The position numbers and the translations under genes are program-made. A stretch of DNA of 64,000 nt from Shinisaurus crocodilurus (taxonomy: Eukaryota > Chordata > Lepidosauria > Squamata > Shinisauridae), in NCBI GenBank assembly GCA_021292165.1, contig CM037878.1, positions 188,355,118 through 188,419,117 on the forward strand. Direction: 5' to 3'. This document shows, one piece after another, positions 1 to 11,836 of this stretch; within the stretch, counting starts at the first letter, position 1; every line of letters starts with the position of its first letter. The notes beneath the pieces were generated by a model. It was not told where the DNA came from. It ran no database searches and worked only from the letters and a program-made list of their open reading frames with translations.

Positions 1-1178
1 GGAGGAGGTATGTGATAGTGACCACGGTCCACAGATTTTAATATTTATATGTGAACTGCTTAGAGAGTTTGTTATATTAAGTGGTATACTAATATTACTA
101 ATAAATAATAATAAATCACAAATGCGCACACTTGTTTTACTACATGCATTTTCATCATGTGTTATACTACATGCACTTTCTTACAGAAAAAATAGCTTCC
201 TGTGCAGAGGTGTTTGGTCAGAGAGTCTGAGTTGTTCTCAGCAATGGTGGACCTCACCCTAGAGTCTGGACATTCATCCAGCCATTATACCAGGAACCTT
301 TTACAAGAAAATGAAGACTTGAATGCTCAGTTTAAATGTGACTTCTTTCCTGCTTTCCCTCCATCCAGTCCCTAAAACTGTTCTGCATCTTTGGCAAAAC
401 AAACAAACAACAACAAAACCTATGGAGACTATGCAATTGCAGTGGTGACAGTTTTACACTATTAAACCACAACAACAAAATGGCATTTGAGTACTGCAGT
501 CTAAACTTTTAAAATAAAGAGTTTTCTCACAAACATACACACACATTTAAAAATTACTCATCCACTTTACATAGCTGCTTGTCATAGTTTAAGGCAACAT
601 TTGTACATTAACATGACTGACCTCATTTAAAGTAAAAAAAATTGTTTAGATGAGTTCAGTTTTTTTCCATGTTTGATCCTAACTCCACTGAAGTCAGTCA
701 GTAGGTTCTATTGACTTCATTGCGGTCAGATAGTTACCCAAACACCATACTAGGATGCTGATGCTCTTGTTTCCCCATTCTGTATCAACCACTTCCTTTT
801 TTTCTTATTGCTGTAGCTCATAGAATACTCACAGTAGGGACACTTTTAAAAGGGAATATTTTACACATAGTAATCTGCAGGTAGGGTTACCCAAACTGAA
901 AGCAGCATGCATTGCTTTTCTTTTGTTTTTCATATCTAGCTTCATGGTTCCTGACCCTTTTGCAATTAACTGTTCAGCTAGTAGAAGGTACATCGGATAA
1001 GGGAAATGAGGTATGAGAAATAGTTTTAAACAGTAAAATGTGAGAGAAATCACTTAGAAAGATTTCAGTGTATCCAGGGCAAAAGGAAATATAAGAATCT
1101 GATTTGGGGTGCTTAAAAAAAACTTGGAATATTCTGAGAAACTTAATTTTCCTCATAGCAATGAAAGCTAGAGAAAAG

Positions 1179-1215
<37 letters not shown>

Positions 1216-1254
1216 TAAAAGCTTCCCCATCAGCATTGTAGATAAGTACAAACA
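1..1254. other. AT-rich intronic sequence (GABRB3 intron 3)
   Basis: No coding signal is seen. The stretch is AT-rich with many stops in all frames. A (TG)n microsatellite of about 32 bp lies at 1182-1213, just before the first transposon. By position it belongs to the large third intron of GABRB3, which is transcribed on the minus strand. Confidence 0.6.
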
Positions 1255-1329
1255 ATTTACATCAGGGGTCCTGAAACTACGGCCCACGGGACACATCCGG
1301 CCCGCCGGGTCTTTTCATCTGGCCCAGCG

Positions 1330-1857
1330 GCCGATCTAGAAGCTCCCTGCGGGGGAAGGGGAGGAGTGGCGGCTGAGCCGGTGGTGGGGCATGGGCCGTC
1401 CGGCCGCTTGCCATCCTGCATCTCCTGCAGGGGGGGGAGGAGTGACGGCTGAGCTGGCGGCGGGCCGCGGGCCACCCGCCCGCCTCCCTGCGGGGTAAGG
1501 GGAGGCTGAGCAGGCGGCAGGGCACGGGCCGCCCGCCTGCCACCCTGCATCGGTAAGGGGAGGAGGGGCGGCTGAACTGGCAGCGGGGCACGGGCAGCTT
1601 GCTTGCCCGCTGCCCTGTGTCTCCTGCAGGGGGGAAGGGGAGGAGGGGCAGCTGGGCTGGCGGTGGGGCGCGGGCCACCCACCCGCCTCCCTGCGGGGTA
1701 AGGGGAGGCTGAGCAGGTGGCGGGGATCGGGCCGCCCGCCCACCGCCCTGTGTCGGTAAGGGGAGGAGGGGCGGCGGGACGTGGGATGCTTGCCCGCCCG
1801 CTGCCCTGCATCTCCTGCGGGGGGGGAAGGGGAGGAGTTGCAGCTGAGCCGGCGCAA
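1330..1857. repeat. GC-rich tandem repeat block inside the hAT copy
   Basis: A very GC-rich segment of G-run/C-run modules. A long module recurs with a period of about 203 bp (GCGGGCCACCC starts at 1467 and again at 1670, followed each time by CTCCCTGCGGGGTAAGGGGA). Shorter sub-modules such as GGTAAGGGGAGGAGGGGCGG recur within it. Long open frames on either strand are proline/alanine/arginine-rich by-products of composition, not genes. Confidence 0.75.
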
Positions 1858-2130
1858 CTTGATATGACTTTTATCAAGTCATACAAGGAAAGGCTGAAGG
1901 AATTGGACATGTTTACATTGGAGAAGGCAAGGCTTGGTGCGGAATACAGGATCACACTTTTCAAATACCTGAAGGGGTGTCACATAGAAGATAAAAAGTC
2001 TTCTTCTCTGCTGCCCCAGAGGCAGGGTCATTGCTAGGTACTTAAAAGACCCGGGGCACAGGCTCACAACACAAATCTGCATGTGTGTGCATGTGTGTAC
2101 TTTTAAGGCTGTGATGCATACAGGCCTGTG

Positions 2131-2297
2131 GCTCACGCTGGCTCAGCTTGTCTGAGCGTGGAAAGCTAAGCAGGGTCAAGCCTGGTTATTACTTGGATGG
2201 GAGACCCCTCCTCTAGTTTCCTGCATTGAGCAGGGGGTTGGACTCGATAGTCTTGTAGGCTCCTTCCAACTCTATGATCTATGAAATCTATGAAAAT
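2131..2297 (+). repeat. 5S rRNA-derived SINE, sense orientation
   Basis: The head carries the internal promoter half of 5S rRNA (GAAAGCTAAGCAGGGTC, then CCTGGTTATTACTTGGATGG and GAGACC). The tail is a LINE-like end (GGTTGGACTCGATAG, then CTCCTTCCAACTCTATGATC). It is inserted within the hAT copy, so it is younger than that element. Similar 5S-headed SINEs are known from squamates. Four more copies occur in this window, all in the opposite orientation. Confidence 0.85.
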
Positions 2298-2450
2298 CCT
2301 TTGTAAACTTACGTGGGGAAAAAGTCTCCTTGAATTCAGTGAAACTTACTTCCAAGTAGACATGCATAAGATGAGGCTGTAAAGCTGGAATCTTATGCCC
2401 ATTTATGTGAAACAAAGTTGCAGGATGTGGACCACCAGCTCTGTGGCTGG

Positions 2451-2510
2451 TAAATACTGCTCATTACTCATACTAAATACTGCTCATTACTCATACTAAA
2501 TACTGCTCAT
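2451..2510. repeat. Tandem 23-bp repeat, 2.6 units
   Basis: The unit TAAATACTGCTCATTACTC plus ATAC is repeated in near-perfect tandem, starting at 2451, 2474 and 2497. It lies in the coding remnant of the hAT copy and breaks its frame. Confidence 0.9.
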
Positions 2511-3133
2511 CAATGGCAACCATCTTTGGCAGCACCTATGTCTGTGAACACTTTTTCCCGAATGAAACATCTGAAATCTCCTACCAGATCCAGACTAACT
2601 GATGCACACTTGCATCACTTGTTATGACTAGCAGTGACAAATATGGAACCGGACATTGACCATCTCATTAGCCAAAAGCAGGCCCATACTTCCCATTGAA
2701 ATACTAATAAGCTTATGTTGATTAAAATTGTTCTTCATTTTAAATATTGTATTGTTTTTTCCTGTTTTTTTGCACTACAAATAAGATATGTGCAGTGTGC
2801 AAATCAAGCCTTTCTATACCTTTTTAAAATTTAATGTATTTCAATTTTAGACAGAAAATTAATTTATAATTAATTTATTATTAATTTATAATAACTTTCC
2901 ATTTAATCAAGTAAAAAAAAAGGACCCTGGTCCTTTTTTTTACTTGATCCATTCGTTCATATCTTTTTCAAACTATAGTCCGGCCCCCCAACAGTCTGAG
3001 GGACAATGAACTGGCCCCTGTTTAAAAAGTTTGAGGACCCCTGATTTACATGAACATAAGCACTTGTTCATCAATAAACACCTTAAGTGATGCAGCTGGC
3101 AAGGGGAAAAAAATATTTATTAGATTTTTATCT

Positions 3134-3232
3134 CCCATTTCTTCCAAAGGTCACCTGTGAGCTTCATGATCAAGCAGGGATTTGAACCACGGCCTTCCTG
3201 GTCCAAGGCCAACCCTCTATCCACTACACTCT
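3134..3232 (-). repeat. tRNA-derived (MIR/CORE-like) SINE fragment
   Basis: On the minus strand the segment reads like a tRNA-headed SINE: GTAGTGGATAGAGGG, then a B-box-like GTGGTTCAAATCCCTGC, followed by a CORE-like ATGAAGCTCACAGGTGACC. The body is short and degraded. The family is assigned by resemblance only. Confidence 0.6.
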
Positions 3233-3247
3233 GTTGACAATTATATA

Positions 3248-3497
3248 CAGTCATACCTTGGATTGAGAGCATAATTCATTCCGGAAACGTGCTTGTAATC
3301 CAAAACACTCTTATATCAAAACGAAATTCCCCCCAAAAAAATTGTACAGAGATTTTTAATTTAAGCCGTACTACAGTAGTTGTACTGCAAGACGTCACTT
3401 GTATATCAAGTCAAATTTTTTAAAATAAATATTTAAAAATTTGCTTGTCTTGCAAAACGCTCTCAAACCAAGTTACTTGCAATCCAAGGTATTACTG
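3248..3497 (-). mobile_element. Palindromic Tc1/mariner-type MITE, copy 1
   Basis: A 250-bp element bounded by TA dinucleotides (3246-3247 and 3498-3499). Its ends are complementary: CAGTCATACCTTGGATTG on the left and CAATCCAAGGTATTACTG on the right. A second 250-bp copy in the opposite orientation is at 55826-56075. The structure (short, TIRs, TA target, no ORF) fits a non-autonomous mariner. Confidence 0.8.
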
Positions 3498-6400
3498 TAC
3501 TTGTCTTGAGTGTCAAGTAGCTAATTGCAAGACTGCCTCAAATATAAGAATTTCAAATATTTAAATAAGAGGGAGAAAACCAACGGGCATTAATATTTTG
3601 CAGACACTATAATATTTTTCATCACTATATACACCAAAATTATTTTTTTCACTTTTCCAGTTTATTTTAACCTATTATACAAATTAATTTTGTTTGCTCA
3701 TTAACTATCCAGATTTTGACTCTTGGGCAGTTAGATTAGTCATAGGTAAAATCTGTATGCCTCATGGTTTTGTTAATGTTATGATTGTTCTCTTATAATG
3801 GATAATATGTGGCTAAATATTCTACCAGAATGATTAATGTTACAGGAAAGCAGAAGTTTATACAGAGGATTAATAGTGGATCCTGAGGACAGTGAATATT
3901 GTTTACATTATCAGGATGATAAGAGATCTGTAAACCACAAGCCACAAACTCCAGTATTGTATTGACAGAGTCATGTTGGAATCTATTAAGTTTTAAAAGT
4001 ATTATTGGCTTACAAATTACTATAAGGATTAACACTATTTAAGTGACCTATCTCATTTTTTCTTTTGTAGTACTTCACATTAAATACCTAGCACTGAACT
4101 ATTATAATCCAGTAATATTTTTTTTCTCCATCTAAGTGGCTTACTGCTTGAATCCTAGGTAGATCGGACTATCTCTTGGAAGACCACTGCAGCACTTGCT
4201 AATAAATCTTTATTTCTAAGCATATAATAAATCTTTAGATATTGCATTGCATTCTTTTAACCATTGGTGTGGCATTTTATTCTTTTAACCATCTGTTATC
4301 TGCTAGAGATCATTTTTTACTGGGTGGATTAAAAATACAATAATAAATAAATAAAGTTACTTTAGACATCTTCACAACACAATGTTTCTACCTACCTTTG
4401 AGATAAATAAAATATTCAAACCAACACAAAACAATTTTATCATTTTGTTGTGCAAGAAATATTTTCTAATATTTGAATTTGAAACTCAAGCAGTGACTTC
4501 CCTATGGATTTGCTTTCACTTCTTCACTGCCAAACTTCACCAGACCATTGGACTAGGGAATCTGGATAACTATGGATCTCTTTGACAGGCTCATTTAACC
4601 TTTTTATGCTTTAACTTTTAATCCTTTATTTTCTGATGTTAGAACTTAGGATATTTTGATTTTCTGCAGGATGCAACTTAGAATTTAGAGCTTTGGCACC
4701 AAACTTGATTAAGCCTTTCAATTCTTGCTGAATTAACTTTAGGGTGCAATCCTATGCATGTTTAGCCAGAAAAAGGTCCTACAACTCCCAGCATGCCCCA
4801 GCCAGCCCTAAGGAAGTTATGGTACCAATTGAATCCTCATTCCTCTAAGTCAGGGGTGGCAGGGAAACTTTTCCCTCATGGGGCAACCAAAGAAGCAAGT
4901 CATCTTATGTTCCAACCAGCATAACTTTAATGAAAATGGTGCTCTTTCTTTTGCTCTCTCTCCCTCCCTCTCTCTCAGTCTCTCTGGAACCAGCAAGCTA
5001 TTTCTTAAAAAGTGTTACAACTTCTATATGAACCTGCTTACTGCAGGAGAAGATTTAAAATGTCACAGCTAGAACATATTTGTCCTATCTGTCCCAGAAC
5101 AGAGCTGTGTGAAATTAATAATTTTCACCTTCTGCAAAAAAAAGAGAGAAGCCATTGATGGGGTACTACCCTGAAAGGCAGCCTCAAAATCATTTCAAAC
5201 ACATAAATAAGGGTGCAATCCTAAACATGTTTAGACAGAAAAAAGTCCTGCAACTCCAAGCGATGTTGGGTTTATTATTCCTCAGACTGCTGTGCAACTT
5301 CTTCCACCCCTAAAAGTATCACATTCCTTTTTGTTAATCTCAAATTTATGCTACACTTTCTCTCACTGCTGTTAAATGTAACCACAGAAAAGCATCTGAA
5401 TTATGCCCATGCAACCACCATTTTTCTAAAATAAAGCACTTAATACATTTCAGTTACATTCTGAGTCAGTGATGACGTTTGTCAATTAGGACTTGGATTG
5501 GCTACCCACTGGTGTCTCAAATCCAAGGTTCTGAAACAAAACAGGACCAAATTATTACCTTACTCAGTGAACTTGGTCCTTAGCCTATTTTAAATGATAA
5601 GACCCTGTCCTTTTCCTCACAAAACAGCAGAGACCAAGTTCAAATGATCAAACTCTCCTGCTACAGTCTTGTATTGAAAGGGAGACATGACAAAGACACA
5701 TGGCATTGTGGGCCTTGTGAAATCTGTTTCCATTTGTTCTCCACAAATCTTATTCATTCAACTTAACTAATATGCCTTCTAGTTAAACAAAAGAAACTTC
5801 CAAACGCATATCACTGCAATTATTTGCACAAAGCTGAAAAGGTCCTTTTAAGTGACAAACTATTGAATATTAGATGGCAAACTAGGGTCCCCCAACCCTC
5901 CAGAGCAGATTTGGGGGTGCTTAAGAGATTGCAGAGAAGAGGGGGAATTCTGTCCACCAACAATATCCTTTCTGCTGATGGAAGGACTGTTGGATATACT
6001 TCACAGTCTCCAAGGCCAAGGACCCTCCTATTTTTGTACTTCTTCTAATGATTTTTCCTGCATGCATGATCAGAGATGCAAATAAAGGGCTCTTTAACAC
6101 CCTCCTACCCAGTGTAATCAGCAACAGAGGCTTTAATGGACTGAAGTGTATAATAAGGGGAGAATTCTGGCACAGTTCCCATTGCTGTTCTCATTTGGGA
6201 AGGATGGGTTAAAAAAAGTGCTCTTTACACAGTCTGCGTATACACTGAATGTATAGATCAAGAGGGTCTACAGTTACCATAACTGAAGCACTGCTCCACT
6301 TCTGTTCATTGTATAAAGAAAGATTGTCTGAAGCATGCTAGGGAGTCTTTGCTTCTGTTGTTGCTTGCACAGGAATGAATCAGTGGGCAGAGTGAATGTT

Positions 6401-7453
6401 GTTGGCCCTTCAGCCCTTACTCAATTCAACAATAAGTTGCTGAGCAAGGTTCTGAATACACTTTTCTCTGAAGTGGTGAAACGTCTTCAGCCAGTCCCAC
6501 AAATCCAGAATGTGAGAGAACAGACTGAAATCTTATTTCCAACTTTAGGTATGCATTTAGACATCAATGACTTTAATGAGACCAGAGCACAAGTATATAT
6601 TGCATTACTGATGCAGACCAACAGTATAATTGCTTCTTTGGCATACTTTCGAGTCTTATCATGTATGCTTTACTCTATTCTGGAGGCACTGTGTCTACAT
6701 ATTAGGCAGATATAGTCTCTTAGCTTTCTTCTCAGAGAGCCTGCAGTGGTAAGGAACTAAAGACAGGATTAGTTAGAACATTGCTGTATTTTCACTATTC
6801 TCAAACAGATGAATCTGAATGGCAGCCAGAACATAATTGCCCTGAAAAGTATGTCATGGACTGGGTAGATTCACAGCACATGGTGGATACAGCATTTGAA
6901 AAGTTCTTGCAATGTGTACTTCCCCATATATTATATACAGCATTTGCATGCAAGCAGCGGTACTAACAAGGATAGAAAATGCTAACTAGCACTGCATGCA
7001 TAATCACCTACATATAGAGTGAAAGACTCTTGAATGTAATACCACATGGAATGTGGACATGAGTCAGTGTGTTTTAGCACCCCCTGTCTGGGAGCTAAAG
7101 ACTTTAAATCAGCCCTTAAATTACATCAGTTTTACTAAAGCTTAGTAGCACTTGGATTACTGTATCTGCTATTACTTTAAGGTATTCATTTGTGCTCCAC
7201 ATTGTAGTTTGACACACATATCTACGTATTTCTTGCATTGCTCAATGCTTTGGCCTCAATTTGCAAAACAAATGTTTTTTTAATTGTTTTTTCTGTACTC
7301 AGTGCACACCTACTCACTCTGTTGACAACTTCATGCATCTAACAAAATGGGACTCTGACCCATAAAAATGAATGTTGTAATACATTTGTTAGTCTTTAAG
7401 GTACCACAAAAATCTCTTGTTTTTGATTAAGATAGGAAGGTTAGCTTCTATAG
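3498..7453. other. Intronic sequence without recognisable genes
   Basis: AT-rich intron. Short copies of a hairpin-type interspersed repeat (core GGGTGCAATCCTA, followed by ATGTTTAG) start near 4742 and 5212. A hAT-like terminal motif CAGGGGTGAGCA sits at 7454 without a clear partner. Modest open frames at 6335-6715 and 6781-6966 resemble nothing I recognise and have no splice or family support. Confidence 0.5.
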
Positions 7454-7522
7454 CAGGGGTGAGCAGTTTGCAGCCTAGGTACCGCCTGAGGCTCCCAAGG
7501 CCTTAACTGATGGTGCCATGAA

Positions 7523-7559
7523 CACCACCACCACCACCACCACCACCACCACCACCACA
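7523..7559. repeat. (CAC)n trinucleotide microsatellite
   Basis: About 12 uninterrupted ACC/CAC units. On the minus strand this gives a polyglycine frame that is not a gene. Confidence 0.95.
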
Positions 7560-10084
7560 TCTCCCCCCACTCAATTTCCCACTGATTATACCATTGCTAT
7601 CAGTGATACGGTTCACTCTTTTGCATGAGGAAAGAGCAATCTGTATGAGGATTTCTGGGGAAAAGAGTGGAGAGTCTTTTGTATCAGAATCACTGGGGGC
7701 GTGGGTGGATAGAAGGCTCTCCAGTCTGACCCCCAGCAATCCTGATACAGATTGTTTTTCCCCTGCTGCTGCTAGCAGGGAGGAAAGAGTGAAAGAGTGA
7801 GCCAGCATCACATGGCCCTTGGGGCCAGGAAGCTTGAGTATGACTTTTCTAGATCATGACCTGATGGGCACTGCAGTTTTCAGGTACAGGCTCAAGGACA
7901 AAAGTATTCAACTTAAGATAAGTACTGCTTGTTAAATGGATGCACAAGTTAGGAAGTTTTGAAGAAGAAATTTAATTCTGTAGAAAAATACAGACCATAC
8001 TTGATCAGACTGAAATTATGTGAAAGTGAACACTGATGGGGAAAAAGCAGGCAAGTAAACAACAGGCTGCTTCACTAACAATTTGAAACAAGAACTTTCA
8101 CTTCAACCCATTAAACTTTAAATGTATGCCAACACAAATACATAAATAGCTCTTCTGACAAGTATATAAAGAGTGCAGTAGAACTACCTTTACTATCATC
8201 ACCTTGCTCGTGTAAAGTTAGAAACTTAACTGCAGCCTTGCTCTTTCAAACTGTTAATTGGATCTACATGAGAGCAGTTATCGTACTCTAGAGGTGAAAA
8301 AATAAATTACCAATCAAGCAGATACAGTCTGAATAAAGTATGAGTTGACACACTGAAAAAATTCAGTGACAGTAATATTGTCAGTAGATGAGGTGAAATG
8401 CATTTGGATTTTTCCAAATGGGAAGGTTTGTTTATCTTAACTATATGTATTCCACAAGGGTCTTTAATAGTTGTACTGAAACCCACACTTCCAATTAATC
8501 CCTTTCTACTAGTTAATCTTGTGGTTGATTTCTTCTGTTTTCCTCATGATTGGTTTATTTATACAAAGTGTAACCTAGTTCTAAGGAACTGTAGAAATTT
8601 GCCCTAACATATAATAGATAATGAAGGAGTGGCTGTTTGGAAGCTTTTCATTGCTCAATGGTCCTCTTTATTCTACATGGGCTAATGTTTGCTTTCTTTC
8701 CTTAGGTGATGCCATAATCTTGTTTATATATATGCAGAAGCAGAACAGCCCTATAGCTGCACCATAGCAGCACATAGCAATAGAAAACATTACAGTAGCC
8801 AACAGAAAGGGGCTCCCCCACACAAGTTTTAAAGAGCTTTAAAACCAAATGCCACAGATGTCTGCTCCAAAACCCAAGGCACCAACCACAGAGAGATAAA
8901 GAGCTTCAGCTACTGGACGGTATAGAAATTTACTTAAATAAATAACATCCTGATTTTGCAAATTCACCCTCAGAGGTTTTTTGTCTTTTTTTTCCAAAAT
9001 GAGGGGAAAGGAGACAGATATCCAACTATTCAAGGGTTAGGGGGTATTTTCAGGAAGCTGGAAGGATAGGTTGGCGAAGAGTTCTTCTTCTACTTGTATG
9101 CAAGGAAGGAAGCAAACCAGAAAATAAAGGCATATTAGATACACCTTTTTAAAGAGATGTGATTATTTTTATAAGCTTCATGTCAGAAATGACATTTGTG
9201 CCTAGAACCATTTTATATTGTGTACAGGCTGTAACCATGGCAATAGGATTCTTTGACAACAGGAGGAAAATGCCACATATTATGGCCAAAGTACTGCATT
9301 TGTCATGAGAGCCAGTGGACTCAGGTGACTGCCTTTCAGCCAGGGACCGAAGTGACTTCCAATCTGTTTCTACAGAAGTGCAGAGTAATCCTTTCCCACA
9401 TTTTGCAGATTATTTCCACTGTAGTTGATTATAGATGCCATTGCCACAGCACTTTATCAGAAAGATAGCAGGGAGTATCAAACCATTGGGGAAAATGAAG
9501 ACACATATGATGCTTCTTACAGCCTTCCTGTTAATTGATAGATTTGATAGCATATATGTTATTTTGAAACATACCTATAACACTTTGCTAGATTTTAAAC
9601 TTTAGGGGAAAAGGTTGTGAATGTTAATTAGAGCTGAGTCACAATTTGGGGTGTGGTGATTTTTCAGAAGGTGATTTGGGATGGCAGGAGACCAAATAGA
9701 GGCAGATCGATGTGCCCATTATTCGGGGATCTATGGGAAGGGAATGCATCTGTGTTGCTGAGAGAACCAGGCAATGTTCCTTATCTTTCCACATTACACT
9801 GCAGTGGTTGAATTGCCCACACTTGTAGTGAAGCACCTGCCCACACTTGCAGTAGCAAAGCAGAAAATGAATCTCCTCCTTGTTTCCAAGCCAACTCATT
9901 CATGCTCACTGTCTTGCCACACTGTGCTTCAAGGCAGGCAGAGAAACCAGCACAGCACAGCACAGGAACAGAACAAACTTCCAATGGCCCCTCACCTGGG
10001 GCCGGGGAGAAGGCTTGCGCGTGGGGGAGGAGAGAAGAGTCAGGTAACAGGTCAGGTTGGTCACAGATACTGAGTCAATGGCAC
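7560..10084. other. Intronic sequence upstream of the Ngaro-like element
   Basis: No gene or complete mobile element recognised. Near 9815-9860 a short motif (TGCCCACACTTG, then AGT) occurs twice. The stretch ends just before the GC-rich start of the tyrosine-recombinase retrotransposon. Confidence 0.45.
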
Positions 10085-10284
10085 AAATAGGGCGGGGACA
10101 CAGGAAAGAGCCTATTTAGGCACCTGAGTTCCCGCCCTCGGTCTCTTTTGCTCCTGTTTTGTCCCACGGACGAGAATTCTGAATTAATTTAAGGTTGTTC
10201 TTCCAAATTATTCAATCAATTTTAATCAATTTTAATCAATTTTTTTTTTAAAAAATGTTTACCGTTTGTCACTGTGCGTCATTG

Positions 10285-10330
10285 TCCTGGCACAGCTGGT
10301 CTGAGCGTGGAAAGTTAAGCAGTGTGCTAC
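10285..10330 (+). repeat. 5S/SINE-like stretch in the leader of the Ngaro-like element
   Basis: CTGGTCTGAGCGTGGAAAG followed by TTAAGCAG closely matches the head of the 5S-derived SINEs in this window (CTTGTCTGAGCGTGGAAAG, then CTAAGCAG). It lies about 70 bp upstream of the Gag ATG. It lacks the second half of the 5S-like head and the SINE tail. It may be a SINE fragment inserted in the element, or a genuine part of the element's leader. Confidence 0.6.
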
Positions 10331-10396
10331 CTCTGGAAGTTTGCTCGTTACTCTCATCAATTTCTTTTAGTATTACAGCTTGAAGTCCCGGTCCAG

Positions 10397-11836
10397 ATGC
10401 CTCCCAAGAAAAATCAGGGTGGCAAGAAGGGCAAAGGACGTACCCCTAGGCAACCAGCAAAGCGTCCGCCACCGACTCATCTTTCCTCTTCAGATGAAGA
10501 GGACCTTGATGCTTCAAGGGTTGCCAAGGAGGGGCGGACAGGGCAGGGCCTCTCCACGCGTAGCAGATCACAAGATAATGTTCTGCATTCATTTTCAGCA
10601 CGCCTGGAAGAAATGGCAGCCACCATTAGCGCCATGGCCCCGCCAAAGCCCAGCACCAGCCGATTTTCCAGAGAGCATACAGTGAAATCACCTTCACTGC
10701 CTTGGGACCAGGAATTTGCGGAAACATCCAATACAACAGGGGATTCCCCAGGGAGTGGTGAGTACTACCGACACAATAGCAGGGCAACATGGCCATTTAT
10801 GCACACAGGCCCACCACCTGGTTTCAATCCTTATTATCAAGGCCCAGCTCCACCACCTCCACCTGGGTGGCCGTATTACTGGGGTCAGCTGCCTCCTTCG
10901 CTGACAGGACCCCCTGCACGATCGAGGGCAAGAGCACCAAAAGCTCATCCTGCAGCCATGGTGGGTAGTGACGGTGAGTCTTCTCCGGTGAAGAAGGCAT
11001 GCGCTAAAGTGTGGTCGCGACCGGTGGGCCGTATGGCCCCCGCATCAAAAAGCCAGTTCGCAGTTGATATGGTGGACCATTATCCACGGGTAGAGGCGGG
11101 CACCATGCCCTCCGATGCCCCCTCCTTTCCGCTGGGATACCATTTGGCCCCCACAACCAAGGAGAAAATACTCCGCGGTGAATATATTGATATTTTCTCT
11201 CTCTTGACAAGGGAAACTGAGACTGCTGATAATGATAAGACCAAAGATAAAGACCAAGAGGCAGTAAAACGTAAGAAACCAGCCCGTACTTGGGCCAATT
11301 GGTTGCCTGGGTTTATTATTTACATGGGTATCATTCAACAGCAGTTTCCTGACAGGGCAGCCATTATCACCAAATACCTGGATATTATTTATCATGCTTA
11401 TTCTGGTTTCGAAGGTGGTGCTTGGTTGGCATATGATGAGGGATTTAGAAAGAAAGCTGCCTTCCATGACGACATAAGATGGGACAAAAAGGATCATGAC
11501 TTATGGTTAGAATACATGGTCCTGGCCCGGCCCATTTCAGGAGAGAGATCTGAGAGTGATCATGTTTTGTCCAAGGCGGTGCCTGCCCCAGCCCCCCGTG
11601 CTTTCACAGGACAGGTGGTTCAACCCCGCCAGGCATGCTGGGACTATGCCTATAAAGGGAACTGTGCTCGCGCCGCGTGTCCATACAAGCATGCATGTGT
11701 GGTCTGTGGAGGCTCCCATACGTCAGCGTCCTGCTTCCATTTGCGTGGCTCAAAAAGGAGTTTCAAGGGTGGGGTGCCCAAGCAGCAACACGGGCCTGGT
11801 CAACACCCACCTCCAAAAGGGCCCCAGCCCAATTAG
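10397..11836 (+). CDS. Gag-like ORF1 protein of the Ngaro-like element
   Basis: An intact 479-residue frame starting at the ATG of MPPKKNQGGKKGKGR. I preferred this over the in-frame upstream ATG at 10322 because it opens the typical basic N-terminus. The middle is proline/glycine-rich (about residues 130-190). Near the C-terminus there is a CCCH finger (CX8CX4CX3H, about residues 414-432) directly followed by a zinc-knuckle-like CX2CX3HX4C (about 434-446), then a basic, proline-rich tail. Such proteins bind the element's RNA and form the nucleoprotein particle; that role is inferred from the family. The stop lies where the reverse transcriptase reading begins in another frame, so the next product probably needs frameshifting or a separate start. 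Confidence 0.8.
   Translation: MPPKKNQGGKKGKGRTPRQPAKRPPPTHLSSSDEEDLDASRVAKEGRTGQGLSTRSRSQDNVLHSFSARLEEMAATISAMAPPKPSTSRFSREHTVKSPSLPWDQEFAETSNTTGDSPGSGEYYRHNSRATWPFMHTGPPPGFNPYYQGPAPPPPPGWPYYWGQLPPSLTGPPARSRARAPKAHPAAMVGSDGESSPVKKACAKVWSRPVGRMAPASKSQFAVDMVDHYPRVEAGTMPSDAPSFPLGYHLAPTTKEKILRGEYIDIFSLLTRETETADNDKTKDKDQEAVKRKKPARTWANWLPGFIIYMGIIQQQFPDRAAIITKYLDIIYHAYSGFEGGAWLAYDEGFRKKAAFHDDIRWDKKDHDLWLEYMVLARPISGERSESDHVLSKAVPAPAPRAFTGQVVQPRQACWDYAYKGNCARAACPYKHACVVCGGSHTSASCFHLRGSKRSFKGGVPKQQHGPGQHPPPKGPQPN

Larger units (their letters stand above)
1263..3043 (+). mobile_element. Decayed hAT-type DNA transposon with internal insertions
   Basis: The ends are inverted repeats (left CAGGGGTCCTGAAACT, right AGTTTGAGGACCCCTG), flanked by a perfect 8-bp target duplication ATTTACAT at 1255-1262 and 3044-3051. 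This combination is diagnostic of the hAT superfamily. At about 2525-2690 the plus strand still encodes, across one frameshift and stops, the C-terminal dimerisation region of hAT transposases (STYVCE, then RSRLTDAHLHHLL and MEPDIDHLI). No functional transposase remains. The copy also holds a GC-rich tandem block (1330-1857), a 5S-derived SINE (2131-2297), three copies of a 23-bp unit (2451-2510) and a roughly 20-bp palindrome built on an A9/T8 run (2906-2948). Confidence 0.85.

Noticed and set aside
1257..1964. Proline/alanine-rich open frames on both strands
   Set aside because: They come from the GC-rich tandem block inside a hAT copy; no domain, splice site or codon pattern supports a gene.
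2131..2297. A 5S rRNA gene
   Set aside because: Only part of 5S is present, joined to a LINE-like tail and repeated elsewhere; it is a SINE.
6335..6966. Two open frames (126 and 61 residues) in intron 3
   Set aside because: No recognised family, no convincing exon borders, and no continuation; length is compatible with chance.
7503..7811. Polyglycine frame on the minus strand
   Set aside because: Produced by the (CAC)n microsatellite.
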